A stretch of 45,979 nucleotides of DNA, taken from an uncultured Alistipes sp. GTDB lineage: Bacteria; Bacteroidota; Bacteroidia; Bacteroidales; UBA932. The stretch spans positions 1-45,979 of the forward strand of contig CALZHC010000007.1 in NCBI GenBank assembly GCA_945787505.1, written 5' to 3'. The notes beneath the pieces are model-generated. The model had not been told where the DNA came from. It was given only the letters and a program-made list of their open reading frames with translations, and searched no databases. This document shows, in pieces, positions 36,206 through 45,847 of this stretch; position 1 is the first letter of the stretch, and each line of letters starts with the position of its first letter. A program made the translations under genes and the position numbers.

Positions 36206-36294
36206 AAAATAATAAATTAACTGGTTAGTTGTTTTGGATATATGTTGATAGGTTACCTCTTAAATGAAGAGCCTATCGGTTTGTGACACCAAAT

Positions 36295-37509
36295 TTAGTG
36301 CTTTTTTATGGAATCTAAAAGATTCTGGGCAATAATTATACCCAGCACGATGGCTATTGACAGTTGGATTGCCGTGAGTCCTGATGATAGAGCTGACATA
36401 AATTGTTCTGAGGCAACATAATATGCACTCCAGAATATACCGGCTCCGGGAACCAGCGGGAAGATTCCGCTGATGAGGAAAATTATGGCAGGGGATTTTA
36501 TCTTTCTGGAAAAGTATTTTGCCAAAACTACTACAGCTGCCGTAGCTATGAATGTTCCTGCGAATACACCGATAGGAGTATATCTGACAAGTACCATATA
36601 TACAAGCCATCCTGCCATTCCTGTCACCCCTCCTGAAATGCAGTATTTGCCGGGTACGCCAAAGAGTATCGCAAATGCGGCTGATCCAGCCAGAGAGCAA
36701 AAGAGCTGGATGGGAATCATGTAGGTAACCGGATCTGTAGAAGTTCCGTTCAAGTGTATGATTCCTCCTGCAAACCACCCGTGAACTACGAAAGCAAAGC
36801 AGACTCCTATTGCAATACCGAGAAAAGCCATTAGAGCATCCATCAGCCTGGTAACTCCGGAAAGGTAGTCCTGGTTTGCCGTGTCTCTCAGACCGTTTAC
36901 AAAAGGGACTCCGGGGATAAGCAGAATCATGGTCCCTACCACCAGGTTGGCAAGTGAGACGCAGGGAAGAAGTATTTTTATTAGTATGCAGAGCATTGTG
37001 CCTATGAATCCGGCGCAGATGTTGTTGAGAATCTTGTTCATCCTCCCAGTTACATTCCTGACGAAAAAGTTGAGGATTATGCCGCAAAGGAGAGAGAAGA
37101 GGCAGTCTATGATACTTCCTCCGAAGATGGCACAGAATCCCATGCACCCTACACCGGCACCGAGGTACTCCTCCCAGGCAGGGCGTGTGGGCATATTGTC
37201 GATTTTGTTAATTCTCTCCCAGGCCTCTTCAACCGGGAGGTTCTGGCTTACAATATCTCTTGAAAGCTGGTTGGCCTCTACCACCTTGTCGAGCCTTGCT
37301 CCTCTAATGGGGATGAATTCGGCATTTGCAAATGATTCTCCTGTGGTGAAGATCCCATTGCTCAGAACAAAGAAGTTTTTCTCTTTTTCTCCGTAGTGGC
37401 CTGCAATTGTATCCATTGTCTCCTCCACTCTTGATATTTCTGCTCCGTTTTCAAGCAGTATTCTTCCGACTCTTGCCGAGAGTCGCAGTGCCTCTTTTTT
37501 ATTGCTCAT
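36295..37509 (-). CDS. Threonine/serine exporter family protein (ThrE-like)
   Basis: 404 residues from ATG 37509, which overlaps the dusB stop by 11 nt; the longer frame to 37575 lies wholly inside dusB. An N-terminal soluble segment with [20 protein letters not shown] and [11 protein letters not shown] is the DUF1212 signature of the ThrE family. It is followed by about ten hydrophobic membrane segments, including the C-terminal DUF3815-like half ([34 protein letters not shown]). Both halves are fused in one chain. Predicted role is proton-driven export of threonine, serine or similar small molecules. Confidence 0.9.
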   Translation of the reverse strand: MSNKKEALRLSARVGRILLENGAEISRVEETMDTIAGHYGEKEKNFFVLSNGIFTTGESFANAEFIPIRGARLDKVVEANQLSRDIVSQNLPVEEAWERINKIDNMPTRPAWEEYLGAGVGCMGFCAIFGGSIIDCLFSLLCGIILNFFVRNVTGRMNKILNNICAGFIGTMLCILIKILLPCVSLANLVVGTMILLIPGVPFVNGLRDTANQDYLSGVTRLMDALMAFLGIAIGVCFAFVVHGWFAGGIIHLNGTSTDPVTYMIPIQLFCSLAGSAAFAILFGVPGKYCISGGVTGMAGWLVYMVLVRYTPIGVFAGTFIATAAVVVLAKYFSRKIKSPAIIFLISGIFPLVPGAGIFWSAYYVASEQFMSALSSGLTAIQLSIAIVLGIIIAQNLLDSIKKH

Positions 37510-38482
37510 CTCCCCAACGTTCCAGTATGTAGTCCAATAGTGGTGGTATTGCTGCAGGATCATTCTCCGTAACAAGTCTCAGTCTGGTCTCCTTGAAGTC
37601 AGGCAGACCTTTGAAATAGCAGGAGAGGTGTCTTCTCATTTCGAGGACGCCTCCTCTTTCTCCTTTGAAGCGCAGTGACTGAGCAAGATGCTCTTTTGCC
37701 AGTTCGACCTTTTCCTTTAATGTCATAGGGGGGAGAAGTTCTCCTGTCTTGAGGTAGTGCTTTACCTCCTTGAATATCCACGGGTGCCCGTAACTTGCCC
37801 TTCCGATCATCACTCCGTCCACTCCATACCTCTCGAAGGCAGCTGCTGCATCTTCGGGAGTCTTGATGTCACCGTTTCCAATGATGGGAATATGCATTCG
37901 CGGATTCTCCTTAACCTTTCCGATCAGTGTCCAGTCCGCCTCTCCTTTGTACATTTGGCATCTTGTCCTTCCATGTATTGTAAGTGCGCTGATTCCGGCA
38001 TCCTGAAGTCTCTCCGCGAGCTCAACGATAATCTTCGAGTCCTCGTCCCATCCAAGCCTTGTCTTGACGGTGACCGGCAGCTTTACTGCCTCCACCACTC
38101 TTCTTGTTATCTCCACCATCTTGTCCGGTTCACGCATCATTCCCGAACCGGCACCGCGTCCGGCGATTTTCTTCACTGGGCAGCCGAAGTTGATGTCTAT
38201 CACATCCGGGCCGGCTGCCTCCACTCTGACCGCCGACTCCACAAGGGCTTCGGGTATGTGTCCGTAAATCTGGATTCCTATAGGTCTTTCGTAGTCGAAT
38301 ATCTCAAGTTTTGCAAGTGACTTGGCGGCATCTCTGATGAGTCCGTCAGATGAGACGAATTCGGTGTACATCATGTCTGCTCCGTACTTTTTGCACACAT
38401 ATCTGAAGGAGGGGTCCGTTACATCCTCCATCGGAGCGAGAAAGACCGGTTTTTCTCCTAAATCGCAGTTTCCGATTTTCAT
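37499..38482 (-). CDS. dusB: tRNA-dihydrouridine synthase
   Basis: FMN enzyme reducing specific uridines in tRNA D-loops. 327 residues: [13 protein letters not shown] at the N-terminus for FMN binding, the catalytic Cys101 in [43 protein letters not shown] and [11 protein letters not shown] with [10 protein letters not shown]. These match the DusB type. It is the first gene of a minus-strand pair with the ThrE-like exporter and is divergent from the ribosomal operon. Confidence 0.95.
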   Translation of the reverse strand: MKIGNCDLGEKPVFLAPMEDVTDPSFRYVCKKYGADMMYTEFVSSDGLIRDAAKSLAKLEIFDYERPIGIQIYGHIPEALVESAVRVEAAGPDVIDINFGCPVKKIAGRGAGSGMMREPDKMVEITRRVVEAVKLPVTVKTRLGWDEDSKIIVELAERLQDAGISALTIHGRTRCQMYKGEADWTLIGKVKENPRMHIPIIGNGDIKTPEDAAAAFERYGVDGVMIGRASYGHPWIFKEVKHYLKTGELLPPMTLKEKVELAKEHLAQSLRFKGERGGVLEMRRHLSCYFKGLPDFKETRLRLVTENDPAAIPPLLDYILERWGDEQ

Positions 38483-38516
38483 TTTTATAGTGTATAAAGT
38501 GCTAAAATGTTGACTG

Positions 38517-38524
38517 CAAAAGTA
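38517..38524 (-). promoter_or_regulatory. -7 promoter element for dusB
   Basis: The minus strand reads TACTTTTG (TAnnTTTG), 34 bp before the dusB start. No -33 TTTG is seen at 19 nt. Confidence 0.55.
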
Positions 38525-38541
38525 ATAAGATTTTATTTAGT

Positions 38542-38572
38542 TTTGGTGTATTGAATATATTTTATATCTTTG
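38542..38572 (+). promoter_or_regulatory. Promoter of the rplM-rpsI-rpsB-tsf operon
   Basis: TTTG at 38542-38545, exactly 19 nt spacer, TATCTTTG at 38565-38572: full consensus. The leader to the GTG at 38635 is about 55 nt. Confidence 0.88.
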
Positions 38573-38634
38573 CAGCCCCCTAAATAGGAGGGGATCGCAA
38601 CAAATTTTTATTTAACTAACTAAAGATCAACACA

Positions 38635-39090
38635 GTGGACACATTAAGCTACAAAACAGTGTCGGCTACCCCTAACACAATCGACAAGAAATGGGTAGTG
38701 GTTGATGCTAACGACCAGATCGTAGGTAGACTTGCTTCCAAGGTTGCAATGATGCTCCGCGGAAAGCACAAGGTGAACTTCACCCCCAACTTGGACTGTG
38801 GTGATAATGTAATCATTATCAACGCAGAAAAGGTTCGTTTCACAGGAAAGAAGTTGACTGACAAGGTTTATGTACGTCACACCGGATATCCCGGAGGTCA
38901 GCGTTTCGCCACCCCCAAGGATCTTCTTGCTCGTAAGCCGGAAGCCGTAATCAGGGAAGCAGTTCGCAGAATGCTCCCTAAAAACCGCCTTGGTAACAAA
39001 CTTTACAGCAACCTGCATGTTTATGCTGGTCCTGAACATCCTCACCAGGCACAGTCACCCGTAATTATTAATTTAAACGAACAAAAGTAA
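38635..39090 (+). CDS. rplM: 50S ribosomal protein L13
   Basis: 151 residues. Start GTG 38635 gives MDTLSYKT, the usual N-terminus of Bacteroidota L13. Family motifs: [49 protein letters not shown] and [24 protein letters not shown]. It is followed after 6 bp by rpsI, the standard pairing. Confidence 0.98.
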   Translation: MDTLSYKTVSATPNTIDKKWVVVDANDQIVGRLASKVAMMLRGKHKVNFTPNLDCGDNVIIINAEKVRFTGKKLTDKVYVRHTGYPGGQRFATPKDLLARKPEAVIREAVRRMLPKNRLGNKLYSNLHVYAGPEHPHQAQSPVIINLNEQK

Positions 39091-39096
39091 CAGAAA

Positions 39097-39486
39097 ATGG
39101 AAGTAATCAACGCCCTTGGAAGACGTAAATCAGCTGTTGCTCGCGTTTATGTGAACACAGGTAAAGGTAACATTACAATCAACGGAAGAACCCTCGAAGA
39201 GTACTTCAAGGAAGATTCACTCCGCTTTATTGTAAAACAGCCTCTTGATGTTACAGGTACACTTGCAGATTTCGATATCAAAGCAAATCTTGACGGTGGT
39301 GGAATCAAAGGTCAGGCAGAAGCTCTTCGTCTGGCTATTTCACGTGCTCTTTGCGAAATCAACAAGGATGCTTACCGCCCTGTACTCAAGTCCAACGGTT
39401 TCCTCACCCGCGATGCTCGCGAAGTTGAAAGAAAGAAACCAGGACAGCCCGGTGCACGCAGACGCTTCCAATTCAGCAAACGTTAG
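39097..39486 (+). CDS. rpsI: 30S ribosomal protein S9
   Basis: 129 residues with NALGRRKSAVARVYV at the start, GGGIKGQAEALRLAISRAL in the middle, and the basic tail ending in RRRFQFSKR, which reaches the ribosomal P site. It sits 6 bp after rplM. A 172-bp gap to rpsB follows. Confidence 0.98.
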   Translation: MEVINALGRRKSAVARVYVNTGKGNITINGRTLEEYFKEDSLRFIVKQPLDVTGTLADFDIKANLDGGGIKGQAEALRLAISRALCEINKDAYRPVLKSNGFLTRDAREVERKKPGQPGARRRFQFSKR

Positions 39487-39520
39487 TATTTTTAAAATTA
39501 CTGATTTACAAAAATGCACA

Positions 39521-39641
39521 GTCCAGATCCAAAATAGACGGATCCAAATGGCTGCCGTATGTTTGTCTGGCTGCGAAAAATTTAGAAGACCGGCTTGACC
39601 GCTACTTCAAAATTAACAAAGAGAACTCCTTAACAAGGAGA
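39521..39641 (+). promoter_or_regulatory. Possible structured leader of rpsB
   Basis: The gap between rpsI and rpsB can form a hairpin GATCC/GGATC (39526-39530 with 39540-39544), a competing pairing CCAGA/TCTGG (39523-39527 with 39566-39570), and a hairpin CTCCTT-AAC-AAGGAG (39626-39640) 18 nt before the start codon. It resembles an autoregulatory ribosomal-protein leader, but no known motif was recognised. Confidence 0.3.
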
Positions 39642-39658
39642 CAAAAACAAACAAAACA

Positions 39659-40453
39659 ATGCCCAGAACTAATTTCCAAGATTTACTTGATGCAGGTGTT
39701 CACTTCGGTCACCTGAAGAGAAAATGGAATCCTAAAATGGCTCCTTACATCTTCATGGAGAAGAAGGGAATCCATATTGTAGACCTGCACAAAACTGTTG
39801 TTAAAATAGATGAGGCAGCGAACATGATGAAACAGCTTGCACACGCAGGCCGCAGAGTCCTCTTCGTTGCTACCAAAAAACAGGCTAAAGATGTTGTTGC
39901 AGAATATGCACAGAGCGTCGGAATGCCTTATGTTACAGAAAGATGGCCAGGTGGTATGCTTACTAACTTCCCCACAATCCGCAAGGCTGTGAAGAAGATG
40001 CACACCATCGATGAAATGATGTCTAATGGTACTTTTGAAACTCTCGCTAAACGCGAACGTCTTCAGGTAACCCGTCAGAGAGCAAAACTTGAAAAGAACC
40101 TCGGTTCTATTTCAGATCTTACCCGTCTTCCCGCAGCCCTTTTCGTAGTTGACGTACAGAAAGAGATGAACGCAGTTAAAGAAGCTAACCGTCTCAACAT
40201 CCCCGTTATCGCAATTGTGGACACTTGCTGCGACCCTACTCCTATTGATTATGTTATCCCCGGTAACGATGATGCTGCAAAGTCAATCTCAGCAGTTCTC
40301 GAACCTCTTTGCGCTGCAATGAAGGAAGGATTGGAAGAAAGAAAGCTCGAAAAGGACAAAGAAGAAGTGAAAGAGGGAGAAGCTCCTGCAAAGAAGCTCC
40401 GCTCACGCAAAAACGCTCCTAAGGCAGAGAAAACAGAAGAATCAGAAAACTAA
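39659..40453 (+). CDS. rpsB: 30S ribosomal protein S2
   Basis: 264 residues: LLDAGVHFGHLKRKWNPKM at the N-terminus, FVATKKQAKDVV, YVTERWPGGMLTNF, and PVIAIVDTCCDPTPIDYVIPGNDDA are all S2 signatures. The C-terminus carries a charged Lys/Glu tail (about 235-264). tsf follows 15 bp downstream. Confidence 0.98.
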   Translation: MPRTNFQDLLDAGVHFGHLKRKWNPKMAPYIFMEKKGIHIVDLHKTVVKIDEAANMMKQLAHAGRRVLFVATKKQAKDVVAEYAQSVGMPYVTERWPGGMLTNFPTIRKAVKKMHTIDEMMSNGTFETLAKRERLQVTRQRAKLEKNLGSISDLTRLPAALFVVDVQKEMNAVKEANRLNIPVIAIVDTCCDPTPIDYVIPGNDDAAKSISAVLEPLCAAMKEGLEERKLEKDKEEVKEGEAPAKKLRSRKNAPKAEKTEESEN

Positions 40454-40468
40454 AATATAATCAAGACA

Positions 40469-41461
40469 ATGGAAATCAAAGCAGCAGACGTTGCAAAATT
40501 GCGCAAGTTGACCGGTGCCGGAATGATGGACTGTAAGAAAGCCCTCGTCGAAGCTAACGGTGATTATGAAAAAGCACAGGAAATCATCAGAGAAAAAGGT
40601 AAGCTCATCGCTGCAAAGCGTGCTGACCGTGAAACCTCTGAAGGTGCAGTTATCGCTGTAACCAACGAACAGCGTAACAGAGCTATTTTGATGTGTCTTG
40701 GTTGTGAAACAGACTTCGTGGCCAATACAGATGAGTTCAAGGCTCTTTCAAAAACAATCGCAGAAGCTGCCCTGGCAGCATTCCCTGCAGATCTTGAAGC
40801 GCTCAAGGCTCTCAAAATCGGAGAATTTACTGTTGAAGAATGTATTACACAGCAGGCTGGAAAGACAGGTGAAAAACATTCACTTCCTTTCTATGCAAAA
40901 CTCGAGGCACCATACATTGCTACATATATCCATACCAATCATAAGGTAGGTGCTATTGTAGCTTTCAACAAGGCTGTCAGCGAAGAAGTTGGAAAAGGTG
41001 TTGCAATGCAGGTAACTGCTATGAACCCTGTATCTGTTTCAAAGGATGACTGTCCTCAGTCTATTATCGATAACGAACTTCAGGTAGCTATCGAAAAGAC
41101 AAAGGATGAACTCATCAGAAAAGCAGTTGATGCAGCTCTTACCAAAGCCGGCATCAATCCTGCACATGTAGACAGCGAAGACCATATCGAGTCCAATACC
41201 GCAAAAGGTTGGCTCACACCCGAACAGGCTCAGCAGGCCCGCGAAATCATCAAATCAGAATCTGAAAAGAAGGCAGCAAACCTTCCTCAGCAAATGATTG
41301 ACAATATCGCAAAGGGACGTCTTCAGAAATTCTTCAAGGAACAGACTCTCGAAGAACAGGAATATGTAATGGTTAACAAGATTTCTGTTAAAGATTATAT
41401 CAAGAGTCAGGATGCAGAGGCTAAAGTCCTTTCATTCTTCAGATTCACACTCAACGACTAA
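40469..41461 (+). CDS. tsf: Elongation factor Ts
   Basis: Nucleotide exchange factor for EF-Tu. 330 residues, longer than the 283 of E. coli. The UBA-like N-terminus LRKLTGAGMMDCKKALVEANGD is intact, followed by the CLGCETDFVANTDEF segment that contacts EF-Tu and the C-terminal module with EQTLEEQEYVM. Last gene of the ribosomal operon, followed by a strong terminator. Confidence 0.97.
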   Translation: MEIKAADVAKLRKLTGAGMMDCKKALVEANGDYEKAQEIIREKGKLIAAKRADRETSEGAVIAVTNEQRNRAILMCLGCETDFVANTDEFKALSKTIAEAALAAFPADLEALKALKIGEFTVEECITQQAGKTGEKHSLPFYAKLEAPYIATYIHTNHKVGAIVAFNKAVSEEVGKGVAMQVTAMNPVSVSKDDCPQSIIDNELQVAIEKTKDELIRKAVDAALTKAGINPAHVDSEDHIESNTAKGWLTPEQAQQAREIIKSESEKKAANLPQQMIDNIAKGRLQKFFKEQTLEEQEYVMVNKISVKDYIKSQDAEAKVLSFFRFTLND

Positions 41462-41486
41462 TTGTTAATTTGTCAAATACTCTTTT

Positions 41487-41525
41487 CCGGTGGCAGGTAC
41501 CCATCCTGTCACCGGTTTCTTTTTA
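41487..41525 (+). terminator. Intrinsic terminator of the ribosomal operon
   Basis: Stem CCGGTGGCAGG/CCTGTCACCGG (one G-U wobble) with a 7-nt loop and TTTCTTTTTAT, 25 bp after the tsf stop. Confidence 0.92.
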
Positions 41526-41574
41526 TGAAGTACTAATTATTGTCAACACGAGAACAATGGTAGGAGAAAAGCTT

Positions 41575-41582
41575 TATCTTCG
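41575..41582 (+). promoter_or_regulatory. Near-consensus -7 element for the DUF4493 lipoprotein operon
   Basis: TATCTTCG differs by one base from TAnnTTTG and lies 24 bp before the TTG start codon at 41607. Confidence 0.4.
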
Positions 41583-41606
41583 CGGTTTGTACTTTTATTA
41601 ATTAGG

Positions 41607-43280
41607 TTGACAATATATAAGAAGATAGTTTTTCTCCTGGCAACAGTTGCCTTTGTACTCTCGTGTGCTGTCGATGAGAAACCTCCTCAGCAGGGTTTCA
41701 TTCATCTCTCTTCAGTCTCAGGAGAAGTGCCTGATGAACTTTCAAGGGACCTTCTCGGTTCCTATATGGTAGTCCTCTCTTGTGGCGACAAGGTAATATG
41801 CAGTTCTCCATACAATGAATTCGATGCACCTATCAAGGTCGCATGTGATGCGGGATACACAGTGGAAGCCTACAATATCACCGACGAACAGGCGTTGGCG
41901 GGAAGAGGCTGCCTTCGCCTTTATGGGTTGTCAGAACCATTCTCCGTAGCACCGGAAGATCACCATACTGTCTCATTGGTGTGCAAACCTTCAAATGCGA
42001 AGTTGACACTTGGCTACACCTCAGGCTTTCTGGCCAAATATTCAGATGTCACCGTCAGAGCCTTTGAACCCTCTTTGCCGGAAAGGGTGCTCTCTTTTGA
42101 TAACAATGCAACCACTGACAGTGCTGAGCAGTTTGCATTTTTCAATATTGATGAAGATCCGTCCGTATGCGTGGAGGTTGAGGCAATTACCTCAAGTGGA
42201 GATACAAATAGATTTTCAAGGTCATTCCCTATTAAAGCAGGCCAGTGGCTTAAACTCAACATAGATCTCGACTATGTAATCCTTACCCTAAGTGAGCCTG
42301 TGCTTTCAGATATATATGCCAAATATGCGTTTATATCGCCACTAAGACATTCAGATATAGAAGGAAATGTTGACCCTTCTTCTATACTTGAGGGAATTAT
42401 CTATGAAATAAGCGACGATGGAGGAACGACTTGGAGCAGCGGAAACCAAAGTATGATATCAGGTCGTATTCTCTTTGACGGTCTAAGCCCCTCTACCACC
42501 TATCAGGTCAGGGCACGTTACTCCAAATATATATCGAACATCATCAATTTTACCACTGAAGCTGCATCGCAGCTGCAGAATGCCTCTTTCGAAGAGTGGA
42601 AGACAGAGGACTACACCCCTTATTTGTATACACTCCAGAAGTATTTCCCCTACTCCTCATCTCCCTACTGGGATTCCAACAATCCTCTCACTACGGTCAC
42701 GGGGGTGGGTACTTCTACCAAAGACAATCTTCCTTATAAAAGTTTTCCCATGGTTACATACATCTATGCGGGACATTCTGGAAATGCCGCACAGATAATG
42801 ACCCTTAGAATCGGAAGGAAGGAGGCAGTAAATACGAACTATGATGACCATACTGTTACCTGGGGAAAACTCTTTTTAGGAACATATGGCTCAGAGTCCG
42901 GTCGTCCTATGGAGTCAAGACCATCTGCACTCTCTTTCTGGTATACCCATGACCCATATGAGGGTGACAGTTTTCTGGTAAATGTCTCCATATACTCCAA
43001 TGGAACGCAGATTGCATCAGGGATGAGTACCATTTCCAACTCAACATCTTCATGGCAGCAGGAGATAGTGGAACTTCAGTATAGCCGCACTGACTTGAAG
43101 GCTACCTCTATCTATGTCGAGTTTGTCAGCGGTACGAAATTGAATTCCTCAAGAGAACCTGTACATCAGAGCAAAGGGGGACTCTCTGTAACACACGGTG
43201 GGGATAAGACAGCCTCTGTGCATAGGGGCAGTGTAGTGGCAATTGATGATGTTGAACTTAAATATGACAATTATAATTAA
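41607..43280 (+). CDS. DUF4493/PCMD-type surface lipoprotein
   Basis: 557 residues from TTG 41607; the reading gives a clean signal and lipobox (FVLSC, Cys20) and no in-frame ATG precedes it near the promoter. Order: DUF4493-like domain (about 25-230, with AYNITDEQALAGRG, SFDNNATTDSAEQFAFFNID and AGQWLKLNIDLD), an FN3-like segment (about 240-325, GLSPSTTYQVRARY), then a PCMD-like beta-sandwich (about 328-557, NASFEEWK and YWDSNNPLTT). These domains are found in Bacteroidota surface lipoproteins; molecular function is not established. First of three related genes in a row. Confidence 0.82.
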   Translation: MTIYKKIVFLLATVAFVLSCAVDEKPPQQGFIHLSSVSGEVPDELSRDLLGSYMVVLSCGDKVICSSPYNEFDAPIKVACDAGYTVEAYNITDEQALAGRGCLRLYGLSEPFSVAPEDHHTVSLVCKPSNAKLTLGYTSGFLAKYSDVTVRAFEPSLPERVLSFDNNATTDSAEQFAFFNIDEDPSVCVEVEAITSSGDTNRFSRSFPIKAGQWLKLNIDLDYVILTLSEPVLSDIYAKYAFISPLRHSDIEGNVDPSSILEGIIYEISDDGGTTWSSGNQSMISGRILFDGLSPSTTYQVRARYSKYISNIINFTTEAASQLQNASFEEWKTEDYTPYLYTLQKYFPYSSSPYWDSNNPLTTVTGVGTSTKDNLPYKSFPMVTYIYAGHSGNAAQIMTLRIGRKEAVNTNYDDHTVTWGKLFLGTYGSESGRPMESRPSALSFWYTHDPYEGDSFLVNVSIYSNGTQIASGMSTISNSTSSWQQEIVELQYSRTDLKATSIYVEFVSGTKLNSSREPVHQSKGGLSVTHGGDKTASVHRGSVVAIDDVELKYDNYN

Positions 43281-43295
43281 ATTAAAAACATTGAA

Positions 43296-45035
43296 ATGAA
43301 AAAAGGAATTACTCTAATCGCCCTTGCAAGCGCACTTTTGTTGGGTTCAGGCTGCAGCCTGCAAAACTCGCAAAAGAACATAGAGGGCAATGTCGTTCTT
43401 CGAATCTCTGAAGATAACGACATCCAGCTTCAGACAAAAGCAGGTGACCTTTCGTGGGCTACCGATTCTTATCTTCTTAAAATCACTAACAAGAAGGATC
43501 CTGATTTTCTAAGAGAGGGAACCTATGGCCAATTTAGGGCCCCCTTCCTGCTACCATCAAACCTTGACTACGTCCTTCAGGCGAGGAACTGTGAAGATGC
43601 AGATGCCCTCTTAGCAAACAATGGTAGAGGTGTTGGCCTGTTCGCAGGTGATACCACATTCCTTGTAAATCCCGGTGAAACCAGCTCTGTTTCATGTATC
43701 TGTAGAATGAAAAACGCCAGAGTGAGTGTGGCTTATGACGAAAGGTTCAGGGAAATGTTCAAGGATGTGACAGTATCTGTCAGCAACTCTGCCGATGAGA
43801 CCCGTGTGGTGGATTTCGACAAGAATACCAATCACGACAAGGTGGCAGACTATGCTTACTTCAATATTAACGGAACTTCAGCCAATATTACTGTCAAAGT
43901 ATCGGCTACCAGAAATGATGATGTAGTGAAGGAGTATACACATAACTACACCATCAAGCCCAAGTACTGGACTAAGATCAACTTCACTTCCAATTTCGTG
44001 GGAGGTCAGGCAGACTTCCTCATCACAGTAGATGAAACAGTGATAGGTGAAGATGTCGCCCTTACTGTCGACCCTACTCAGACATTGAAGATTACTATCC
44101 CCCAGCAGTCTGAAGCCAATGTCTTCGCAAAATACTTCATCCCTGTACTTCCTACCATTTCGAATATCATTAATTCGGATAATAGTGATGCTGTTTTCGC
44201 TGCTCTGAAATATGAGTTGATCAGCACCTCAGGAACACAGTCATTTACACTTGAAGAGATGGCCGAATTTGAAGGAAAGAAGGTATTCAACAACCTTACC
44301 CCCTCTACCAACTACAAGTTCAGAGTAAGCTACGGTAATGTGTTCTCAAACGATTTCCTCTTTACTACCGAAGCAGTAGAGTCTCTTCCCAACAACGATT
44401 TCAGCCAATCTTCATCTGTGGAAAGATTCAGACTTGACGTTGCTCAAGACAGGGTTTATGAATATTTCTTCAGCCCATGGAATACCAATAACTCAGAAGG
44501 ATTCGCAAATACCAATAACGATGGAAGACTCTATGTAAAAGACTCGCCTGTGGTTCCTGTTAATGGTGCAGTAGAACTCTCTACCAGAGGATTCCTTTCT
44601 CAGACCACTGCCATAAGAGGCAACTATCATGAAAATTGTGATATTATCGTAATAGGTACATTGTCTTATGGAGGAGCTCTTGACTCCAGACCTTCTGCAA
44701 TCAGCTTCGATTACAAATATGCTCCATATAATTCTGATAAGATGGTTATAGAGGCCAAAATATTTGACGCTGACAACCAAGTAATCGCATTTGCTCAGCT
44801 TACATCTTCAGATGCTGTGAGCGAAATGACCAACCATGAGCTTGCCTTCCTCTACTATAACGAAGCTTCAAAGGCTGCCAAAATTACTATAACAGTAAAA
44901 TCTGGAAGCAATTCTGACAAGGCATTTGTAGAACATATCCATGGTTCGTACAATGCAGCAGGCTACGTGAGAGACAAGCTTGTAGGCTCTGTCCTTACTT
45001 TTGACAATGTTAACCTTATTTACAAAGCACTCTAA
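43296..45035 (+). CDS. DUF4493/PCMD-type surface lipoprotein
   Basis: 579 residues, lipobox Cys20 (LGSGC). Same architecture as the gene before: DUF4493-like domain (about 28-245, with ARNCEDADALLANNGRGVG, DFDKNTNHDKVADYAYFNI and PKYWTKINFTSNF), an FN3-like segment (LTPSTNYKFRVSYGNV), and a PCMD-like domain (about 365-579, NNDFSQSSSVERF and DSRPSAISFDYKYAPY). It starts 16 bp after the first gene, so the two are probably co-transcribed and arose by duplication. Confidence 0.85.
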   Translation: MKKGITLIALASALLLGSGCSLQNSQKNIEGNVVLRISEDNDIQLQTKAGDLSWATDSYLLKITNKKDPDFLREGTYGQFRAPFLLPSNLDYVLQARNCEDADALLANNGRGVGLFAGDTTFLVNPGETSSVSCICRMKNARVSVAYDERFREMFKDVTVSVSNSADETRVVDFDKNTNHDKVADYAYFNINGTSANITVKVSATRNDDVVKEYTHNYTIKPKYWTKINFTSNFVGGQADFLITVDETVIGEDVALTVDPTQTLKITIPQQSEANVFAKYFIPVLPTISNIINSDNSDAVFAALKYELISTSGTQSFTLEEMAEFEGKKVFNNLTPSTNYKFRVSYGNVFSNDFLFTTEAVESLPNNDFSQSSSVERFRLDVAQDRVYEYFFSPWNTNNSEGFANTNNDGRLYVKDSPVVPVNGAVELSTRGFLSQTTAIRGNYHENCDIIVIGTLSYGGALDSRPSAISFDYKYAPYNSDKMVIEAKIFDADNQVIAFAQLTSSDAVSEMTNHELAFLYYNEASKAAKITITVKSGSNSDKAFVEHIHGSYNAAGYVRDKLVGSVLTFDNVNLIYKAL

Positions 45036-45046
45036 TCCCATTAAAG

Positions 45047-45817
45047 ATGAAAAAAATATACATATTTATCATAGCATCAGCAGCATTGCTGCTTTCAAGC
45101 TGTTCAATCGACAGCAATAAGGGATTCGGCTACCTAAATCTCTCTGTGACCGAGCCTGAAGTCTCCATTATTACTGAAACCAAGGCTGAGGGAGAAGAGT
45201 CCGTACCTGTGGAGGTGGCCAACAACTATCTTGTGACAATCACCAATCAGGAGACCGATGAAGTGAAATCCGATAATTACGGCAAAATCAAGACATGTAC
45301 ACTCGTGACTGGCTTCTATGATGTCAATGCTGAAAACATCTCTCTGGAAAAGGCTGTGGAAAACAGAGGTGCTCAGCGTTTCTACGGTGAAAATTCATTT
45401 GAAATAAGATCAGGCCGTACTACCAATGTGAACTTCACTTGTGAAATGGTCAATGCACGTGTCAGCCTCACTATCGACAGTACGTTCCGTAAAGTTTACA
45501 AGCTTAACGAGACTACCATCAATGTATATGAGTCTTCATTTCCTGAACGTGTAGTCAATTTCCCTACCAACAGTACCAAGGACAATAACTGGGCATACTT
45601 CAATATCGATGATGACCCTGAACTTGTCGTGAATGTGCAGACTGTAAGAAATGATGGTCAGGCCAACAACTTTACCATGACGGTTACCCTCAAGCCACAA
45701 TATTGGCACAATTTGGTTCTGGCTACCACCACTACTGACGGTTATGCCTCTATCGAAATCATGGTTGACGAGACGATGATTGAGCAGGAAGAGAACTGGG
45801 GAGTAGAACCTTACTAA
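45047..45817 (+). CDS. Short DUF4493-type surface lipoprotein
   Basis: 256 residues, lipobox Cys19 (LLSSC). It contains only the DUF4493-like domain (with YDVNAENISLEKAVENRG, INVYESSFPERVVNFPTNS and PQYWHNLVLATT) and ends soon after, without the FN3 and PCMD-like parts of its two neighbours. The stop is natural, followed by non-coding DNA, so this looks like a short family member rather than a frameshift. 12 bp after the preceding gene. Confidence 0.85.
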   Translation: MKKIYIFIIASAALLLSSCSIDSNKGFGYLNLSVTEPEVSIITETKAEGEESVPVEVANNYLVTITNQETDEVKSDNYGKIKTCTLVTGFYDVNAENISLEKAVENRGAQRFYGENSFEIRSGRTTNVNFTCEMVNARVSLTIDSTFRKVYKLNETTINVYESSFPERVVNFPTNSTKDNNWAYFNIDDDPELVVNVQTVRNDGQANNFTMTVTLKPQYWHNLVLATTTTDGYASIEIMVDETMIEQEENWGVEPY

Positions 45818-45847
45818 TTCAGCACGAGACCCCGGTCGTTGTTTATT

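Noticed and set aside
36260..37147. 295-codon minus-strand open frame
   Set aside because: Out-of-frame shadow of the ThrE-like exporter; rich in His, Arg and Cys with no plausible hydrophobic segments.
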